NCBI GenBank assembly: GCA_948567375.1
Contig: OX419762.1
Coordinates: 40,839,034-40,903,033, forward strand
Length of the DNA: 64,000 bases
DNA from: Lunularia cruciata
Taxonomy: Eukaryota; Streptophyta; Marchantiopsida; Lunulariales; Lunulariaceae
Direction: 5' to 3'
Below the pieces are notes generated by a model, which worked only from the letters and a program-made list of their open reading frames with translations, was not told where the DNA came from and ran no database searches. Made by a program: the position numbers and the translations under genes. Positions 1 to 11,871 of this stretch are shown here, piece by piece (the first letter of the stretch is position 1; every line of letters begins with the position of its first letter).

Positions 1-2120
1 CTACACTCTCTTTAGGGGGACCTCACAGAATTGCATACGGTGACTCCGCATTGAGCTGCTTGAATTCATTCCAAAGCTAGCTCCGTGTGTTAGGGATGAG
101 ATGCCGAACAGGAGCATTCCAAATCCAGGTAAGCGGTCATCGCCAATCTCCAGTTGACATGTGCTGCAGCTTGTAGGGTCGCACCTTGCATAGTGCCTGT
201 TACGTAGCATGTGTATGGTTTCCCACGAAGCAGTTGGTTTCCACTCTTAGCAAGGTGCTGTCGCTCTTCTCGAATATACCTGTCCATCTCTGCCTGTGTC
301 TCTGTGCTCTGAGAGTCCCTTCATGCCTAGTCCACATCTGTCGGCTTGGACCAAACGGGCAAGTGTAAGTCATCACAGGTATCAAGACTTTTCACGACGT
401 ACGACATGTTATATCTACTATTACACCAAATGTCGTGTGTGAAAGTGCTAAGAACCGTAGCGTTCAGTCTTTACCCTGTCTATACCAGATACATATGAAT
501 ACCCGATTTTAGGCTTCGCTAATTAACCTGGTTACACATGTACTCATCTGTCTGCAGGCAAACAACGTAACCAAAATGCATGCTTCGCTTACCACTTAAT
601 GTAACAAACAGGTCTGAGGAATCTACTTTACTACATTGAAATATTAGTCTCGTCCAGTACAGACGTGGTTGGAGCTGCGAAAATTTAGCGGGTTCTCTAT
701 TCCACAACTCGATTTGTCTATGTTGGAAAATTGCTACTAGTTCTCATCTTCTGAAGTATAGTTGACGAGTTAAAGCAAAACAACTAAACAAAACATGTAG
801 TCATCCCTGTTAGTTAGTTTACGTCCGGTTGCTTGTCGTCCCAGTCATGATACATACTCTTGAGTGGTATCTTTCACATTTAACTGTCATTCATAGCCCC
901 GCTAACCCTAGTCCAAGTGGCTTGTCACACGCTGGTCTGAAGCAGGATCTATGCACACTTATTCTACTCTCCGGTGTCGTTCCCATGGGCTAAGACAAGA
1001 GTCTTAGCCCTTGGTTGGCGTTCATTTCCTCCTTCCGGAAGCAACATTATTCGCGACGAATGTTTCCTAAATGTGGGTAAATGTTGGGTAAGAACGACGC
1101 ACACCGGGACATTGTGGGATGTCTCCAAGCTCTCAAGTTCACGTCTCCAAGGGTTATTCTACTCAAATTCCGCTTGCTACGAGCTCCTAACATGATTGAA
1201 CTCGGCAAAGAGCATAGTATAATTCGCACTTCCTTGTTGCCACTCGAAAATTGGAGAAGGTCGCGCAGTGGTTGGATCAACTTTTTGAACGACCTACAGT
1301 TTGTACTCTTTGAATGTGGCTACTCATCATTGGACTTAGCCCCATTTTACGGCCTGTGGGATCTTTCCATCCTTCTTGTTTTCCTACGTGTCGCCGCTGT
1401 TACAATACGCTCAGCAGTGTTCTTACTTGTCGTGGTCGATTCACTGACTTAAATAGTTCATGGTGAGTAAACGCGAGAATGCTGTGGGCTGAAAAGGTAA
1501 TTGTCGCCTACCGTCCTAGATAAGAACCTATATTAATCCTTCTTACCTTTTAAGAGGTGATTGTCGCTTACTACTAGGGTAGGTACCTAGGGGGCGGGGG
1601 ACGGGATATCGGATGGAGACCACGGACGAAACTATGTTTAGAGACACGATACAACGGATAAAACAACTTTAAGGGACGGGACAACGGATAGGGGGAGGGA
1701 ACGACGGACGGAATTGTGTTGGAGGAATTGTTGTTGGAGAGAGGGACAAAAGGTCGGGGCGGGGGGCGGGACTATGTATAGTTTCACTGGTGCTTTTGGC
1801 CCTGTGCATCATGCACGGGAGTAAACTAGTATGAATAGTGTTATGTATCATCTCCGTCTGTCATTCCCGAACTAAGAGGTAGTGTAGTTCGTAGTACCCG
1901 AACTGTCTTTGGAACAGGACACTCCCGAACTATCTAAGAGGGAGTTTAGGCCTTAGTATCCGAACTGTATCTCGAGCCAGACGGAGAAACTGTTACTTAT
2001 TGTGTTAATTTTGCTGCGAAAGGATTGTCATACTCAAGACTTGACCGTTTTCGAGTTACCTTCTTGGCCCGAACTCAGAAGTAGTGAACGGTTTTATTGG
2101 TATATTTCACGGTATAAGTA
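1..2120. other. Unassigned sequence
   Basis: No gene is supported here. Open frames are short, lack recognisable domains and overlap on both strands. The longest (about 1.08-1.45 kb, plus strand, 123 codons) has no family signature I know. The stretch at about 1,860-1,980 contains several short repeats of a cccgaact-type word. I see no RNA gene. Confidence 0.5.
1570..1785. repeat. G/A-rich low-complexity tract
   Basis: The plus strand is strongly purine-rich, with recurrent ggga, cggac and ggataggg-type words. It reads as low-complexity DNA rather than coding sequence. The short minus-strand open frame across it is proline/serine-rich only because of this composition. Confidence 0.6.
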
Positions 2121-2399
2121 TGGGTGGAGAGGTCCATTTCGTATTATTATTATGATATGCGGAATGGGAGATTAATAAAAATGCCTGAAAAGGGGGTGAT
2201 TAATAGAATACTTGAAAATATACTGCTCACAGTCACATGCTATGCGTCGTTGCTTATGGTCACTTCCGAATGCGTTACAAAGTATGTCTACTGGATCTAT
2301 ACTAGAACGATTGCCATGGAAATCCCATGATGTTAAATATTTTTTTGGAACAAAATTTGAGCAGATGATTGACTTCACTCTCACTCTGAACAAGATGTT

Positions 2400-2475
2400 T
2401 ACTTAGACTACAAGACTATACATAGTTGAGACTAAGTTGTTTAATTAGACTACAAATCTACACATAGTTGAAACT
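2400..2475. repeat. Short imperfect direct repeat
   Basis: Two adjacent copies of a roughly 38-bp unit lie head to tail. Each copy has ttagactacaa followed by acatagttgaaactaag-type sequence, with a few differences between copies. No function is apparent. Confidence 0.7.
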
Positions 2476-2635
2476 AAGCTGGCAAAATGAATTAACTGGT
2501 CCCCATTGAATCCTTCACATGGCACTCCCGACAATGGATGGTACGCTACACACATGACACTTTGAAACAAGAAAATATTGATATCAACTCAAACACAAAT
2601 TCTTTACCTACTAATATGCCAGAAGTTACTTGCCA

Positions 2636-2801
2636 ATTGAGTCAATTTGTCGATCTATACCAGATTAGTTAAGTTTTTCAAAAATTGCTCTCCTATACTA
2701 TTGTATGGATCCATTGAGCCAATTGAGTCAATTTGTCAATCTATACCAGAATCGTTAAGTCTTTCAAAGATTGCTCTCGTATATTATTGTATGGATCCAT
2801 T
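2636..2801. repeat. Tandem duplication, about 86-bp unit
   Basis: Two head-to-tail copies begin at 2,636 and 2,722 with attgagtcaatttgtc and end near a tatggatccatt word. They differ at a handful of positions, so the duplication is old but still obvious. It lies in AT-rich, apparently non-coding DNA. Confidence 0.8.
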
Positions 2802-4600
2802 AATTTATAGTATAGATCCACTTTTTCATGAATGTATTGTAATAGGGGTATTTACTTAGTTTGTCCCAGAATTCTACATCAAAACTAAAATTATTTTTTA
2901 TTATGTTTCTATAACATGTTATAGAGCGTACAGAGATGATCATAAAATTTTGTTGAATTGAAATCATTTTGGTATATTCACATGTTGCTTTGTTGTTCAA
3001 TTATCAAGTTATTTGTCAATTATTTGAAGCAAATTTCTAGAAACAATTTCTCATCAACTACAATATGAATTTATTTCAATCAATTTCAAACTCAGTTTAT
3101 AAGCATCTTTTTATTATTTAGGAAGTATATATCGTCCCATAACAATATTATCAATTTCAGTATTAATATCTGTATGATTGCACTTGCAAGGAATTCAAGA
3201 GGACATATGCTCTCAAAGGATGAACAACAAGTTATCTTACTTACCTTTAAAAGAATATTGTTGCCCTACTAGTGTAGGTACATGTCATCCAAGTGCAGTT
3301 CACACATTTAAGGTAGCCTCAAGAGTAATATATTGATGCATGGGGCTTAATACACAAAGAAATTGGCTGCACCAAACAGTGGAAAGCCAATGTGCAATGA
3401 CTAAAACGATGATGTGTAGTGACCAAAAAGTACATTGATCTTTTACCGAGGAGAAAGGTTTAGGGTTGCTAGTGCCATCCTTAACCCTCGAGTTTCCAAT
3501 TCTTATAGATGAAGAATATGATAGATTAAAATTAAGGATAGACTTTGGTTGAAATTGTTTCAACAAGGGAGCATTTGACCGTGATCACTTAGATTTTCAG
3601 CAATTGTCTTTTGTCTACAACAAGATGGCCAAGTGCACTATCCACTTTTCAGGTAAACTCCCCGTACTAATATATTGGGGTTAACATGCACGTAAAGCAA
3701 AGGAAAAGTAAATCAAAACTTTTTAAACCATGTCATCTTTGTATTGGCACATGATACTCCATGTTTACCCTAGAGCTTACTATAGTAGTGTAGATACCTA
3801 TATAGTAGTAATGTAGATATCTCGTTTGTATTGCTTACGGAGAAGATGGAAGGGCCTTGGGATGTGAATTAGACATGTACATAATAAGGGGTTTCAGAAA
3901 TAAAGTTACAAAGTTGTATATTTTCTTAATTGTATTTATGAAGTCTATGAGATATTGATATGTGGTTCGGGTGAAAGGACTACACTTCTGTCCACTACAA
4001 ACTTCTGTCCAAGTTCCTTATTTTTAGCAAACTCCATACTAGATGGTTCATAGGAAAAAGTATATGAAATTGTATATTGGCACATTGTAAAGCATTAATT
4101 ACATTTTAGGGTTAAAGGAGTGCCTAATTTGATTTGAATCTAGGTGATAAATGGTTTGAGAGGAATTGATAGCAATAGAGAAGGGTCGTGAGGGAATCCA
4201 TTGCAGAGCAATCCATTTATCTCAATTTCTTAGCTTGAGCACTCTCTCTTTTGAGAGTGGTACTCTCTCTTGAGAGTGTGAGTTGAACTCTTCATTTTTC
4301 TTCAATTTTTTGCTCAAGCTCTCTCTTGCAAGGAATCTTTTGAATAGCATTCAATTTCCTTCAATTTCTTTGAACCTGCTCTTTTTTTTTTGTGAAGTAG
4401 GTCGAGTGGAAATCCAATGATTTTTTGGTGGTGTACTTTTTTGGCAAGTATGATTCTAGTGAGCTTGATTTTCTTGATTTATTGATTTCTTAGCTCAAGG
4501 TCTCCATACTTATTTCTCTCTCCACAATAATATGAGTGCTAGCTTTTCTTGGATGTCTAATTTTTTGCTTGATCCAATGTTGAGGAGAGTTTAGAATGAC
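2802..4600. other. AT-rich sequence without a supported gene
   Basis: I see no open frame with a recognisable domain, no terminal repeats and no RNA gene. A short run of gagagtg/ctctct words at about 4,225-4,330 is low complexity. Confidence 0.5.
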
Positions 4601-4619
4601 ACATAGAATGATTTGACTA

Positions 4620-5870
4620 TTTCAAAGTTACACTAGAATCAAGAATAAATGAATAGAGCATGCCGAGAGTTAGCACATGTGGAGAAATCACCATAAACAT
4701 TAGGAAGTGTATACAACGGATTATCCAATTAAATTTAGAGATAGAGTTTGGTGAATCTGAAGATGAAGAGGGAGATTCAAATATGCTAGAACTATTGCTT
4801 AATGAGTAGGAGTATGCACATTCCCATAGGTACTTAGAACCAAGAGTTACATCTCCTTGTAGTAGGGAATTTGTAGTCAAATATTTTAGAGGCCTAGATG
4901 TGAAGGCATTCCGCCAACTAACTAGAATGGACATTGATTCATTTTGAACATTCGTTGATCTTATAAAGGATCATGGAGTATTTCAAAAGAACTACAAGTG
5001 GAAGCAAACACTAGTGTGGATCCTAGTAACTCTTGCTATTGATAGATTTGGGAATCACAATAATGGAGCTTGTATTGCAAGAGGGTTGAAGATGTGAGGC
5101 ATTAGTGTTGGTTCAATCATTGCCTTCATAGAAAAATTCATGACAACCATATTAAGCATTAGGAGGAGTCAAGTGGCATGACCCAAGCATAATGAGAGAA
5201 GGAGAATGTTTATAGTTTTTGCATAGAAAGGTTTCCATGGTTGTGTAGGTTTGGTAGATGGAACACTATTTCCTTTGGCAACTCAACCTATGATGGATGA
5301 AGAAATATATCCCAACAAGAAGGACTCTTATTCCATAACTACTAAGTGATTTGTGATGATAAAAGATGAATTATACATTTTACAAGAAGTAAGTGTTCAG
5401 ATTGTTAAATATGCAATTCTTCTTTTTAATTCAAGTTGTTTGCAATTGATTAGATGTTGTGCAGCTTCAAGTTTTGATTTTTTATTTGCAAGAATAGCAG
5501 GGTCATGTCACAACATGACCTGTCTAAAATAGTCATCATTATGGAGTGATTTGAACCAAAGAAGGAGATGCTACAATTTCGAGGCCAAAGAATATCTTTT
5601 AGGTGATTCTTGTTATGTATCCATGCATCACCTAGTCCTCCTCTTCAAGCATACCCAATGGAAAGACAAACAAAAGTTCAACAATTTTTTGGCAAAGGCG
5701 AGTGTGATAAATGAGCATTGTATAGGGATTGATAGCTAGATGGCATTTGCTTTGGAGTTGAGATTGCAATGTAAAGATAATAGTAGAAATGCATATTTGT
5801 TAAAGTGGGTTTCAATTTGTTTTATTTTTCATAACCTTTGTACCAATAGGTCACATGTTTAGTTAGAAGA
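4620..5870 (+). pseudogene. PIF/Harbinger DDE transposase relic
   Basis: In established PIF/Harbinger transposons this nuclease (DDE_Tnp_4 type) cuts and pastes the element. One plus-strand frame can be followed from about 4,816 to 5,387: it runs through YLEPRVTSPCSREF, a helical region, then GFHGCVGLVDGT, whose aspartate (codon 5,257-5,259) fits the first catalytic D. The frame then meets a donor-like gtaagt at 5,388 and resumes after an acceptor-like tttgcaag at about 5,491, giving a plausible 0.1-kb intron. The second block reads GSCHNMTCLK, LLGDS (second D at 5,604-5,606) and NEHCIG (E at 5,713-5,715), then YLLKWVSICFIFHNLC, the usual family ending. Several in-frame TGA and TAG codons (for example near 4,945, 5,095, 5,178, 5,225 and 5,348) show it is dead. 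No terminal inverted repeats were found by eye. The family call is secure from motif order. Confidence 0.82.
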
Positions 5871-6199
5871 TAATGGGAGATTTACAAAGGAAACTCAAGT
5901 AGATATAGAAATTGCTCTGATTCAAATAGAGCTTAGTAGAGAGGAAAATAGGTCAAGGTTGATGCAACAATGCCTTGCGCATCATCTTGAGGAAACTGAA
6001 TAGTAACATGTTTCTTAGTAATACAAACATCTATTTTTGAATGATAAGCACAAAGTCTATCTCTTATGCTTCATGATATAATATCCTTTAAAGAATGTTA
6101 AGCACTAGTCTTGTTCTTTTGCATGAATCTATTTTGTTTAGAATTTAGGATCGTAGGAACTTATTTTGACCTTTTTCATGAATCATAAACCCTTAAGTC

Positions 6200-6480
6200 T
6201 AAGTTTAGCACCAATTGGCACCATTGGCATCAATTGATGCTTGGTGTGGATGCTCTAGCAACATTCTGATATGGTGGCACCAAAAGATGTTAGGTGGGTG
6301 GTTAGCACCGATTGATGCTCGATGTGGGTGTTGTAGGAAGGCATTGGATATGTGGATGATGTCAAAAGGTCTTGGATGGCACCGGTGGATGCACATGGCT
6401 TTGGAAGGCACCAATTGGCACCCATTCCTAAGGCAACCATTAGAATAGTATGTATGACGATGTGTTGCATGTTTGCATTG
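6200..6480. repeat. Degenerate repeats of ggcaccaattgatgc-type words
   Basis: Short words built on ggcacc, attgatgc and gatgtgg recur several times with variable spacing. They produce overlapping open frames on both strands rich in His, Cys, Met and Ala. I read this as a decayed minisatellite-like tract, not a gene. Confidence 0.5.
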
Positions 6481-6639
6481 GTTGATGCTCAATTTGATTT
6501 TTTGATTTTTTGAGTTGTGAATTTGGAAATTTTTCCCAAGAAATATAGATTTATGAGACTTAGTGTAGGTCTCTATATAAACTCCATGTTCTTGCAAAAG
6601 TCACCATTTTGCATAAACTCACAATAAGAGAGTATTTCA

Positions 6640-6850
6640 CCAACAAAGTGAGTGCAATTTGGGATTTTCAAAAGAGAGTGCCATTTGGGAAGGATTGCAA
6701 GAGAAAGAAAAGGAGAGAGGAGAAGACAATTGAGAGAGGAAATCTCTTAGGAGAGCGCAATTTGGAGGAGAGAAAGCTTTGTAGGAGAGCCTAATTCAGA
6801 GGAGAGAAAGCTTTGCAAGAGAGCACACTTTGGAGAAAAGCATTGAGAGC
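6640..6850. repeat. Purine-rich imperfect repeats
   Basis: Units of the type ggagagcgcaatttgga followed by ggagagaaagctttg repeat about three times with drift. The tract is strongly A/G biased on the plus strand. No gene is supported. Confidence 0.55.
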
Positions 6851-8164
6851 AAGAAGGACATGCAAGGATAATTATCTAGGAGTGGGTGGGAGGGGTTTAG
6901 TTTTGTGAGTGTCTGGATGGAGGTTTAGTTTTAAAAGAGAGTGCAACAAAAACCAAAAACCAACACATTTTGGTTTTGAGTTGAGTTTGAAACAAAAAGT
7001 ACCTAGCATGGCAGATATTTGGGGTAATGAGAAAATTATTGATGATGAGGATATGAATAATACTCAAGAAGCAGATTGGTTAATTTCATTTCACACAATT
7101 CAGCACCCAAAAGCCTTCATAAAATGGTCTTGGATGGATACATATTAGGTTCAGTTTATTGTTGCTAGAATCACAAAGGTTGATATGGATGTTCTTGGCT
7201 TGAAAAAAACCCTTGGGTTATACCACCTCCATCTAGAGGTATTTTTTATATCACATACTCTTTTCTTTCTAGTTATTTTCCCATTTTTTAGCATTTGTGA
7301 ATTTTGGTTGATGCTTCAAATTTATATCATCAATACCTACGAGCATTGCCTAGCACCAATCCATTGTTGATAGACTGGCTCCACAACATCGAGAAGCATT
7401 GCTCCATGCCACCTGCCCTTAAAGCCTAAACCCAACACCTTTTGGCACCTTTCACTATCTCACAACATTGGCAAGCATCATCCTAATGCTGATCAATCCT
7501 TGTACTCATAGCCTAATATCTTCATGCATTGCGTGATATTGACCTAAATACCATAAACCCAATTCTTGTTATGTCATAGCTTTGGGCATTATTGTCATGT
7601 TCCACCACATTAGAGAGAGGTACCTTGTGTTTGCTGCCTTATAGATGGTGGATTTTTCCTATTTAGGAGCATCACTAGGCGGCGGCCAATGAATTCTATT
7701 GTGTACTTGGTCCCTTGTTTGTTTGAAAGCACTCTTGTCCCAAGACCGCATGAACTCTTTTAAAGGGACTATTAAATGGAGGCCATTTCAATTGACAGTT
7801 AATGTAATTTGAGATGTACTTGCAATGCCAAGAGGAAGGATACCAAAGAGGAGGACAATTCCTTACACAAATATTTAAGATTGGTTTCAATAGAGAGATA
7901 GGGTTGCAAAGAGGTATTTGGCAAGACAATGTGTGTATCTTGCATTCAAGGTTGTCTTTTCTAGATGGATGCACTTGTGGCACAAAAAATTTGGCCCAAG
8001 ATTGTACATGGGCATTTGGTTCTTAACACCAAAACAAAGCTAAGGAGTTTTGGTGTGGAGGATTACAATTGGGTGAGTTAGCATTTCAAGCCATTATCAT
8101 GGAGGTGGGAAGTTTGCAAAGTCAGTTGAGACAACCTTGTGGGCACTAGTTTAGAATCACCTTC
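6850..8164. other. Unassigned sequence left of the R element
   Basis: There are short open frames only, without recognisable domains. Nothing here resembles an LTR of the families seen elsewhere in the window. It is probably decayed repeat DNA. Confidence 0.45.
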
Positions 8165-8169
8165 CCTAG
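8165..8169 (+). repeat. Target-site duplication of element R, left copy
   Basis: cctag lies immediately left of the 5' LTR and recurs at 32,225-32,229 immediately right of the 3' LTR. The exact 5-bp match fixes the outer ends of the nested block. Confidence 0.85.
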
Positions 8170-8754
8170 TGAAATATCAATAGTTAGATATATCATCTAG
8201 AGGTGAAAAATGACTTGGTAATATCTATAAGGATGTTAGGTATGATGGGCTAAGTAGATTAGATAAAGATGTCATAGAGAAAGTACTTCTACTAGTAGGA
8301 CATGAGCAAAGAATAGCCTAAAAACTTACGAGTCAATTTCAAAAATATGTAGATTCCCCCCAATGGAGGAAATGTTAGCCTTCCCTCCCCTCAGGTTTGT
8401 CTCATTAAGAGCTTTCCAATGGTACCTCACCCATGCAATTTGGCTCCAACAATACCTCACCTATATGATTTGGAGATTCATACAAGAAGATTCCTAAAGA
8501 TTCCCTTTGGTCAAAGATGGTTTGGCCAACCAGATAGGATCAGAACCAACATGTCATCCATGCATGCAACTTATCTAAGAGTAGAGCTTGTTGACATATT
8601 ATCAATCCATGTATCTTATCCAAGGGTGGAGCTTCCTTTATGGGAGTCCTCTTTGCTATATAATACAATCAAGGTGCTCCTTTGGGGCATCATAGGATTG
8701 AGTGTGAAGCTTGTGTTTCTTTTGTTTTATTTCTCTTATACTTGGAAGATTATA
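8170..8754 (+). repeat. 5' LTR of element R
   Basis: 585 bp. It begins tgaaatatcaatag, corresponding to TGTAATACCAATAG in the other copies, and ends cttggaagattata. A TATA-like ctatataatac lies at about 8,658. It matches 31,638-32,224 and the split solo LTR 44,485-50,774 over its length. Confidence 0.88.
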
Positions 8755-8755
8755 A

Positions 8756-8767
8756 TGGTATCAGATC
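8756..8767 (+). promoter_or_regulatory. Primer-binding site of element R
   Basis: tggtatcagatc directly follows the LTR and resembles the initiator-methionine tRNA site (TGGTATCAGAGC) common in plant LTR elements. It supports the LTR end at 8,754. Confidence 0.7.
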
Positions 8768-9606
8768 AAGTGTTTCAATCCAAGAGAGTGGATCATCACT
8801 CTTGGAAGAACATGGGCTATTGAGACTGAGTAATTTTTTAGCAGAGAAATAGTAGCACAATCAATAGATTAGAAGAGTGTTAGAGAGAGGATGGGATGGT
8901 GGTTTTGGGAGGACAATATCTAGGAAAAAATCTCACTTTTTGTTCTTGAATCCATTCCATATCAAGGTTATGTACATCCAACATGAGCAAGTGATAGTAT
9001 ATCTTGTTTTCCATTTTGGAGCAAAGTTCATGGATATAGTGATGAATTCACCAAACTTGATGATTTTGCCTATGGTGATCTATGATAGGGAGTGGGACTT
9101 GAAAATATAATTTTTTTTGTGATGGATTTGAATATAACAAATCCTCTCTCTTTTAACACTCCAGTAGAAATCTGTTATGTGGTTAGACCAAAGTAATGTT
9201 TAGGGATTTTGTAGTCCATAATTTTGGTGAGGAATATTATCAATGAGTGATATCATTTGAAGTTCCAATGGTGGTCCCAATACTATGTTCTCCTTCTCAA
9301 GTGATTGGATTAACACTCTATTGAGTTGGATTTATTGATTGAGCAGTTGTTGTGTAGGAACCATGGATCCGTAGTCACAAGAGTTGATCCAAGGAATGCA
9401 GGGGATGTTGAATGAGTTTCAAAAGATCAAGATGACCATGGAGGCACTATAGAGTCAAGTATGTACCTTCAAGAATGATAAGGTAATGCACAAAGGGGAG
9501 TAGTCCCAAAATCCAATACCAATGATTGAAGTACATGGAGAGTCACTCATGCCAATGACATTGACCTTGGTCCACAATGAAGCTACCTTGTTATTACGGA
9601 TGAAGA

Positions 9607-9610
9607 GGAC
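9607..9610 (+). repeat. Target-site duplication of element A, left copy
   Basis: ggac precedes the 5' LTR and recurs at 17,439-17,442 after the 3' LTR. An adjoining A is shared with the LTR end, so 5 bp cannot be excluded. The solo LTR of the same family also shows a 4-bp duplication. Confidence 0.8.
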
Positions 9611-10302
9611 TGTAACACCCATTTGTGCATGTGTGTGGTATTGTGATATTTAGCTTGGTATTACAAGTACTTAAGAGATATTATTTATATAGAGATAAAG
9701 GATGGTTCTATATTAGTCATGGTTAGCTAAAGTTAGTCATAGCTAAGATAGATGGGACCTTACTTTAGAGGAAGTAGAAAAGATGAGCACCACTATTTTG
9801 GATTTTAGTGTGTTGACTTGGTATTATTCCTAGGTGTTTGGCTTTGGGGAAAGAGTTGAGAACTCTTGGGCCCGCAAGCCTTTTTGTTTTGGATTCTTCT
9901 TTAGTCCAAGGATAGCCCATGTGAAGGAATCCTTGCTTTAGTGGTTGGGTCAAGATAAGACCACATGCTTAGGGGAATATGCCCATGTGAATGGATATTC
10001 CTTTCTACTTTTTGACTTTACTTGACTTTTAGTCTAGTAACTTGAGTTACTACGGTAATTAGTAACTTTGGTACGTAACTATTTCACAAGTATATAAACA
10101 AGGAGTGAGGAGGTACTCATCATCCTTTCATTTGCAACTATCTCTCTCTCATTGAGTTCTCTAGTGAGCAATGTCTTGAGTCTTGGAGTGTTAGCCTTGG
10201 AGGAGTATGATGGAGTTGGGGTTCCTTGCCTTCTTAGTCCATGGTGCGCTACCATAATAGCCATCAGAGGTTCATCCTTAGTGAGAGACAGGCCGGCTCA
10301 CA
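9611..10302 (+). repeat. 5' LTR of element A
   Basis: 692 bp, from TGTAACACCC to GGCTCACA. It holds a TATA-like tatataaaca at 10,091-10,100, likely the element's own promoter. It looks identical to the 3' copy. Confidence 0.93.
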
Positions 10303-10304
10303 TT

Positions 10305-10325
10305 TTTGGTTCCGTTGCCGGGACC
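10305..10325 (+). promoter_or_regulatory. Primer-binding-like site of element A
   Basis: Just inside the 5' LTR lies ttggttccgttgccgggacc. It resembles the tggcgccgttgccgggga site of plant gypsy elements (tRNA-Asp type), with a few differences. The position is right; the exact tRNA is uncertain. Confidence 0.55.
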
Positions 10326-11138
10326 TCTCTAGAAGGCAAGATAATGTTCCGCGTCCAATTCTACATTAGGCAGAAGGAGGCTATGAGAGCTCACTTGGAG
10401 AGAACATTAGGAGAGGAGAGGGCTGAACTTATGTTAGAGAACCAAGATCCATTTGTATACCTTGTAGTTCATTATGATGTCTTTGAGGTGATTTTGTACA
10501 TCTTGTACACATGAGAGGAATTGGAGAGATTGTGTGAGGTGGATTGCAGATTTTGGGGATTAAGGTGATTTTGGGCAAAATCTCAAGTTTGAGATCTGGA
10601 CTTGAGATTTCTACACATGATAGCTTGGGTTATCTTTCAGTTAGCACACTTGAAATTATTGAGAGAGCTTCTATGCGCACTGGGCTAGAATTTTTGAAAG
10701 TTGATAGGGTAAAGTGCTCCCGCAACTGCATGCTCTCTGGAAAATTGTACAGAGTCTGCCATTTCTTCAATGTTTAGTGAATTGTCTTGAAAATTTCCAA
10801 GAAAATTCGGTGCATTGTATCCTACCTGGTGCCACAAAAATTAGAGAGAGATCATTTTTGCGCAGTGCGTTATGAGTTTTTGAAGTGAGGGGGGTGGTTT
10901 TCAGACCAAATCTGAAATATGGGTGCTGAATAGAAAGGTGTCTAGGCCAAATGGCTCAATGAAAAGATCTAAAATTTTGCAGGGAGGGACGCCCTGGAGT
11001 TGTGATCAAGTGTGGAAAATTTCAGAGGACTGTGACATATTCGTTGGGAGATTTGAGTGACATTGTGAGGAAGGGTCAATTCTGCAGAGTGGAGATCTCA
11101 TGCATGAGAAGTTTGAGATCAACAAAAAGCATGTTTGA

Positions 11139-11636
11139 GTGTTTAGATTCATCTTTGGGAACATGGAGGGTCATCAAGAGTGGAAATTGAGATTATGCAA
11201 GGTTCCCCAAGGGTTTGAGGTGATTGTAGGGGTGGATTTGAGGAAAAGAGAGTTTACAATAGAATTTGAAGAGAGTGTTGAGAGGATCCAAAAACCTACA
11301 CCACTTGGAGGAAAGAGTGAGTCTAAGTGCTTTCTATGTGGAGAGAAAGGACATAAGGCAAGTTCATGTCCATTAACCTTTGAGAGCAAGAGATTGAGGG
11401 AAAGGAGAGGCTTACTTGACTTGGGTTTGCATGTTGGACCTTCTTCACCAAGATTGGGAGGGAGAAGATCTAAGACCAAGGAGTTGTGTGAGGTTTGTGG
11501 AGTTGAAGGACTTCCAAAAGGACATGAGTGTAGTGGAGTAAAAGCACTTTTGGAAACTTTGGTGAAGGATCTTGGAGAGAGTCTTAGTACAGCTACAGAA
11601 ATACTACCACCTTCATCAGCTAGTTCTCAAGATTAG
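11139..11636 (+). CDS. Extra zinc-knuckle open frame in leader of element A
   Basis: 165 codons upstream of gag-pol in the same orientation. The middle contains a CCHC knuckle, CFLCGEKGHKASSCP (residues about 69-83), followed by a second Cys/His cluster, CEVCGVEGLPKGHEC (about 117-131). The N-terminal part has short charged segments. CCHC knuckles normally bind nucleic acid in Gag proteins, but this element has a separate Gag with its own knuckle, so this looks like an additional protein. It might be a second nucleocapsid-like product, a captured host zinc-knuckle gene, or a relic of a duplicated gag end. The start codon is uncertain; a spliced or longer N-terminus is possible because upstream frames run from the LTR into the leader. 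Confidence 0.5.
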   Translation: MFRFIFGNMEGHQEWKLRLCKVPQGFEVIVGVDLRKREFTIEFEESVERIQKPTPLGGKSESKCFLCGEKGHKASSCPLTFESKRLRERRGLLDLGLHVGPSSPRLGGRRSKTKELCEVCGVEGLPKGHECSGVKALLETLVKDLGESLSTATEILPPSSASSQD

Positions 11637-11871
11637 TGATGGAGATAATCTTTCAACTTATGGATAAACTATCCATGAGAGTTAGATTAATATGCACTCT
11701 AGGATTTGATGTTGCTATAGAAATCTTGGAGCAACCTGAACCTTTTGTGTTCCCTAGAGTGGATTATTCTCAGATGGTGTTAGTCATGTATATACTCTAT
11801 TAGTAATAGAGTGAGAGAAAAGAAAAGAGAAAAAAAAAATTAAGAGAAAAGAAAGATAGTGAGGGGTTAAG

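Noticed and set aside
1081-1452. 123-codon plus-strand frame as a gene
   Set aside because: No homologous motif, overlapped by other frames, and in a region with no other gene signals.
6205-6597. 130-codon minus-strand frame as a His/Cys-rich protein gene
   Set aside because: It is generated by a decayed short repeat and overlaps open frames on both strands; no domain or start context supports it.
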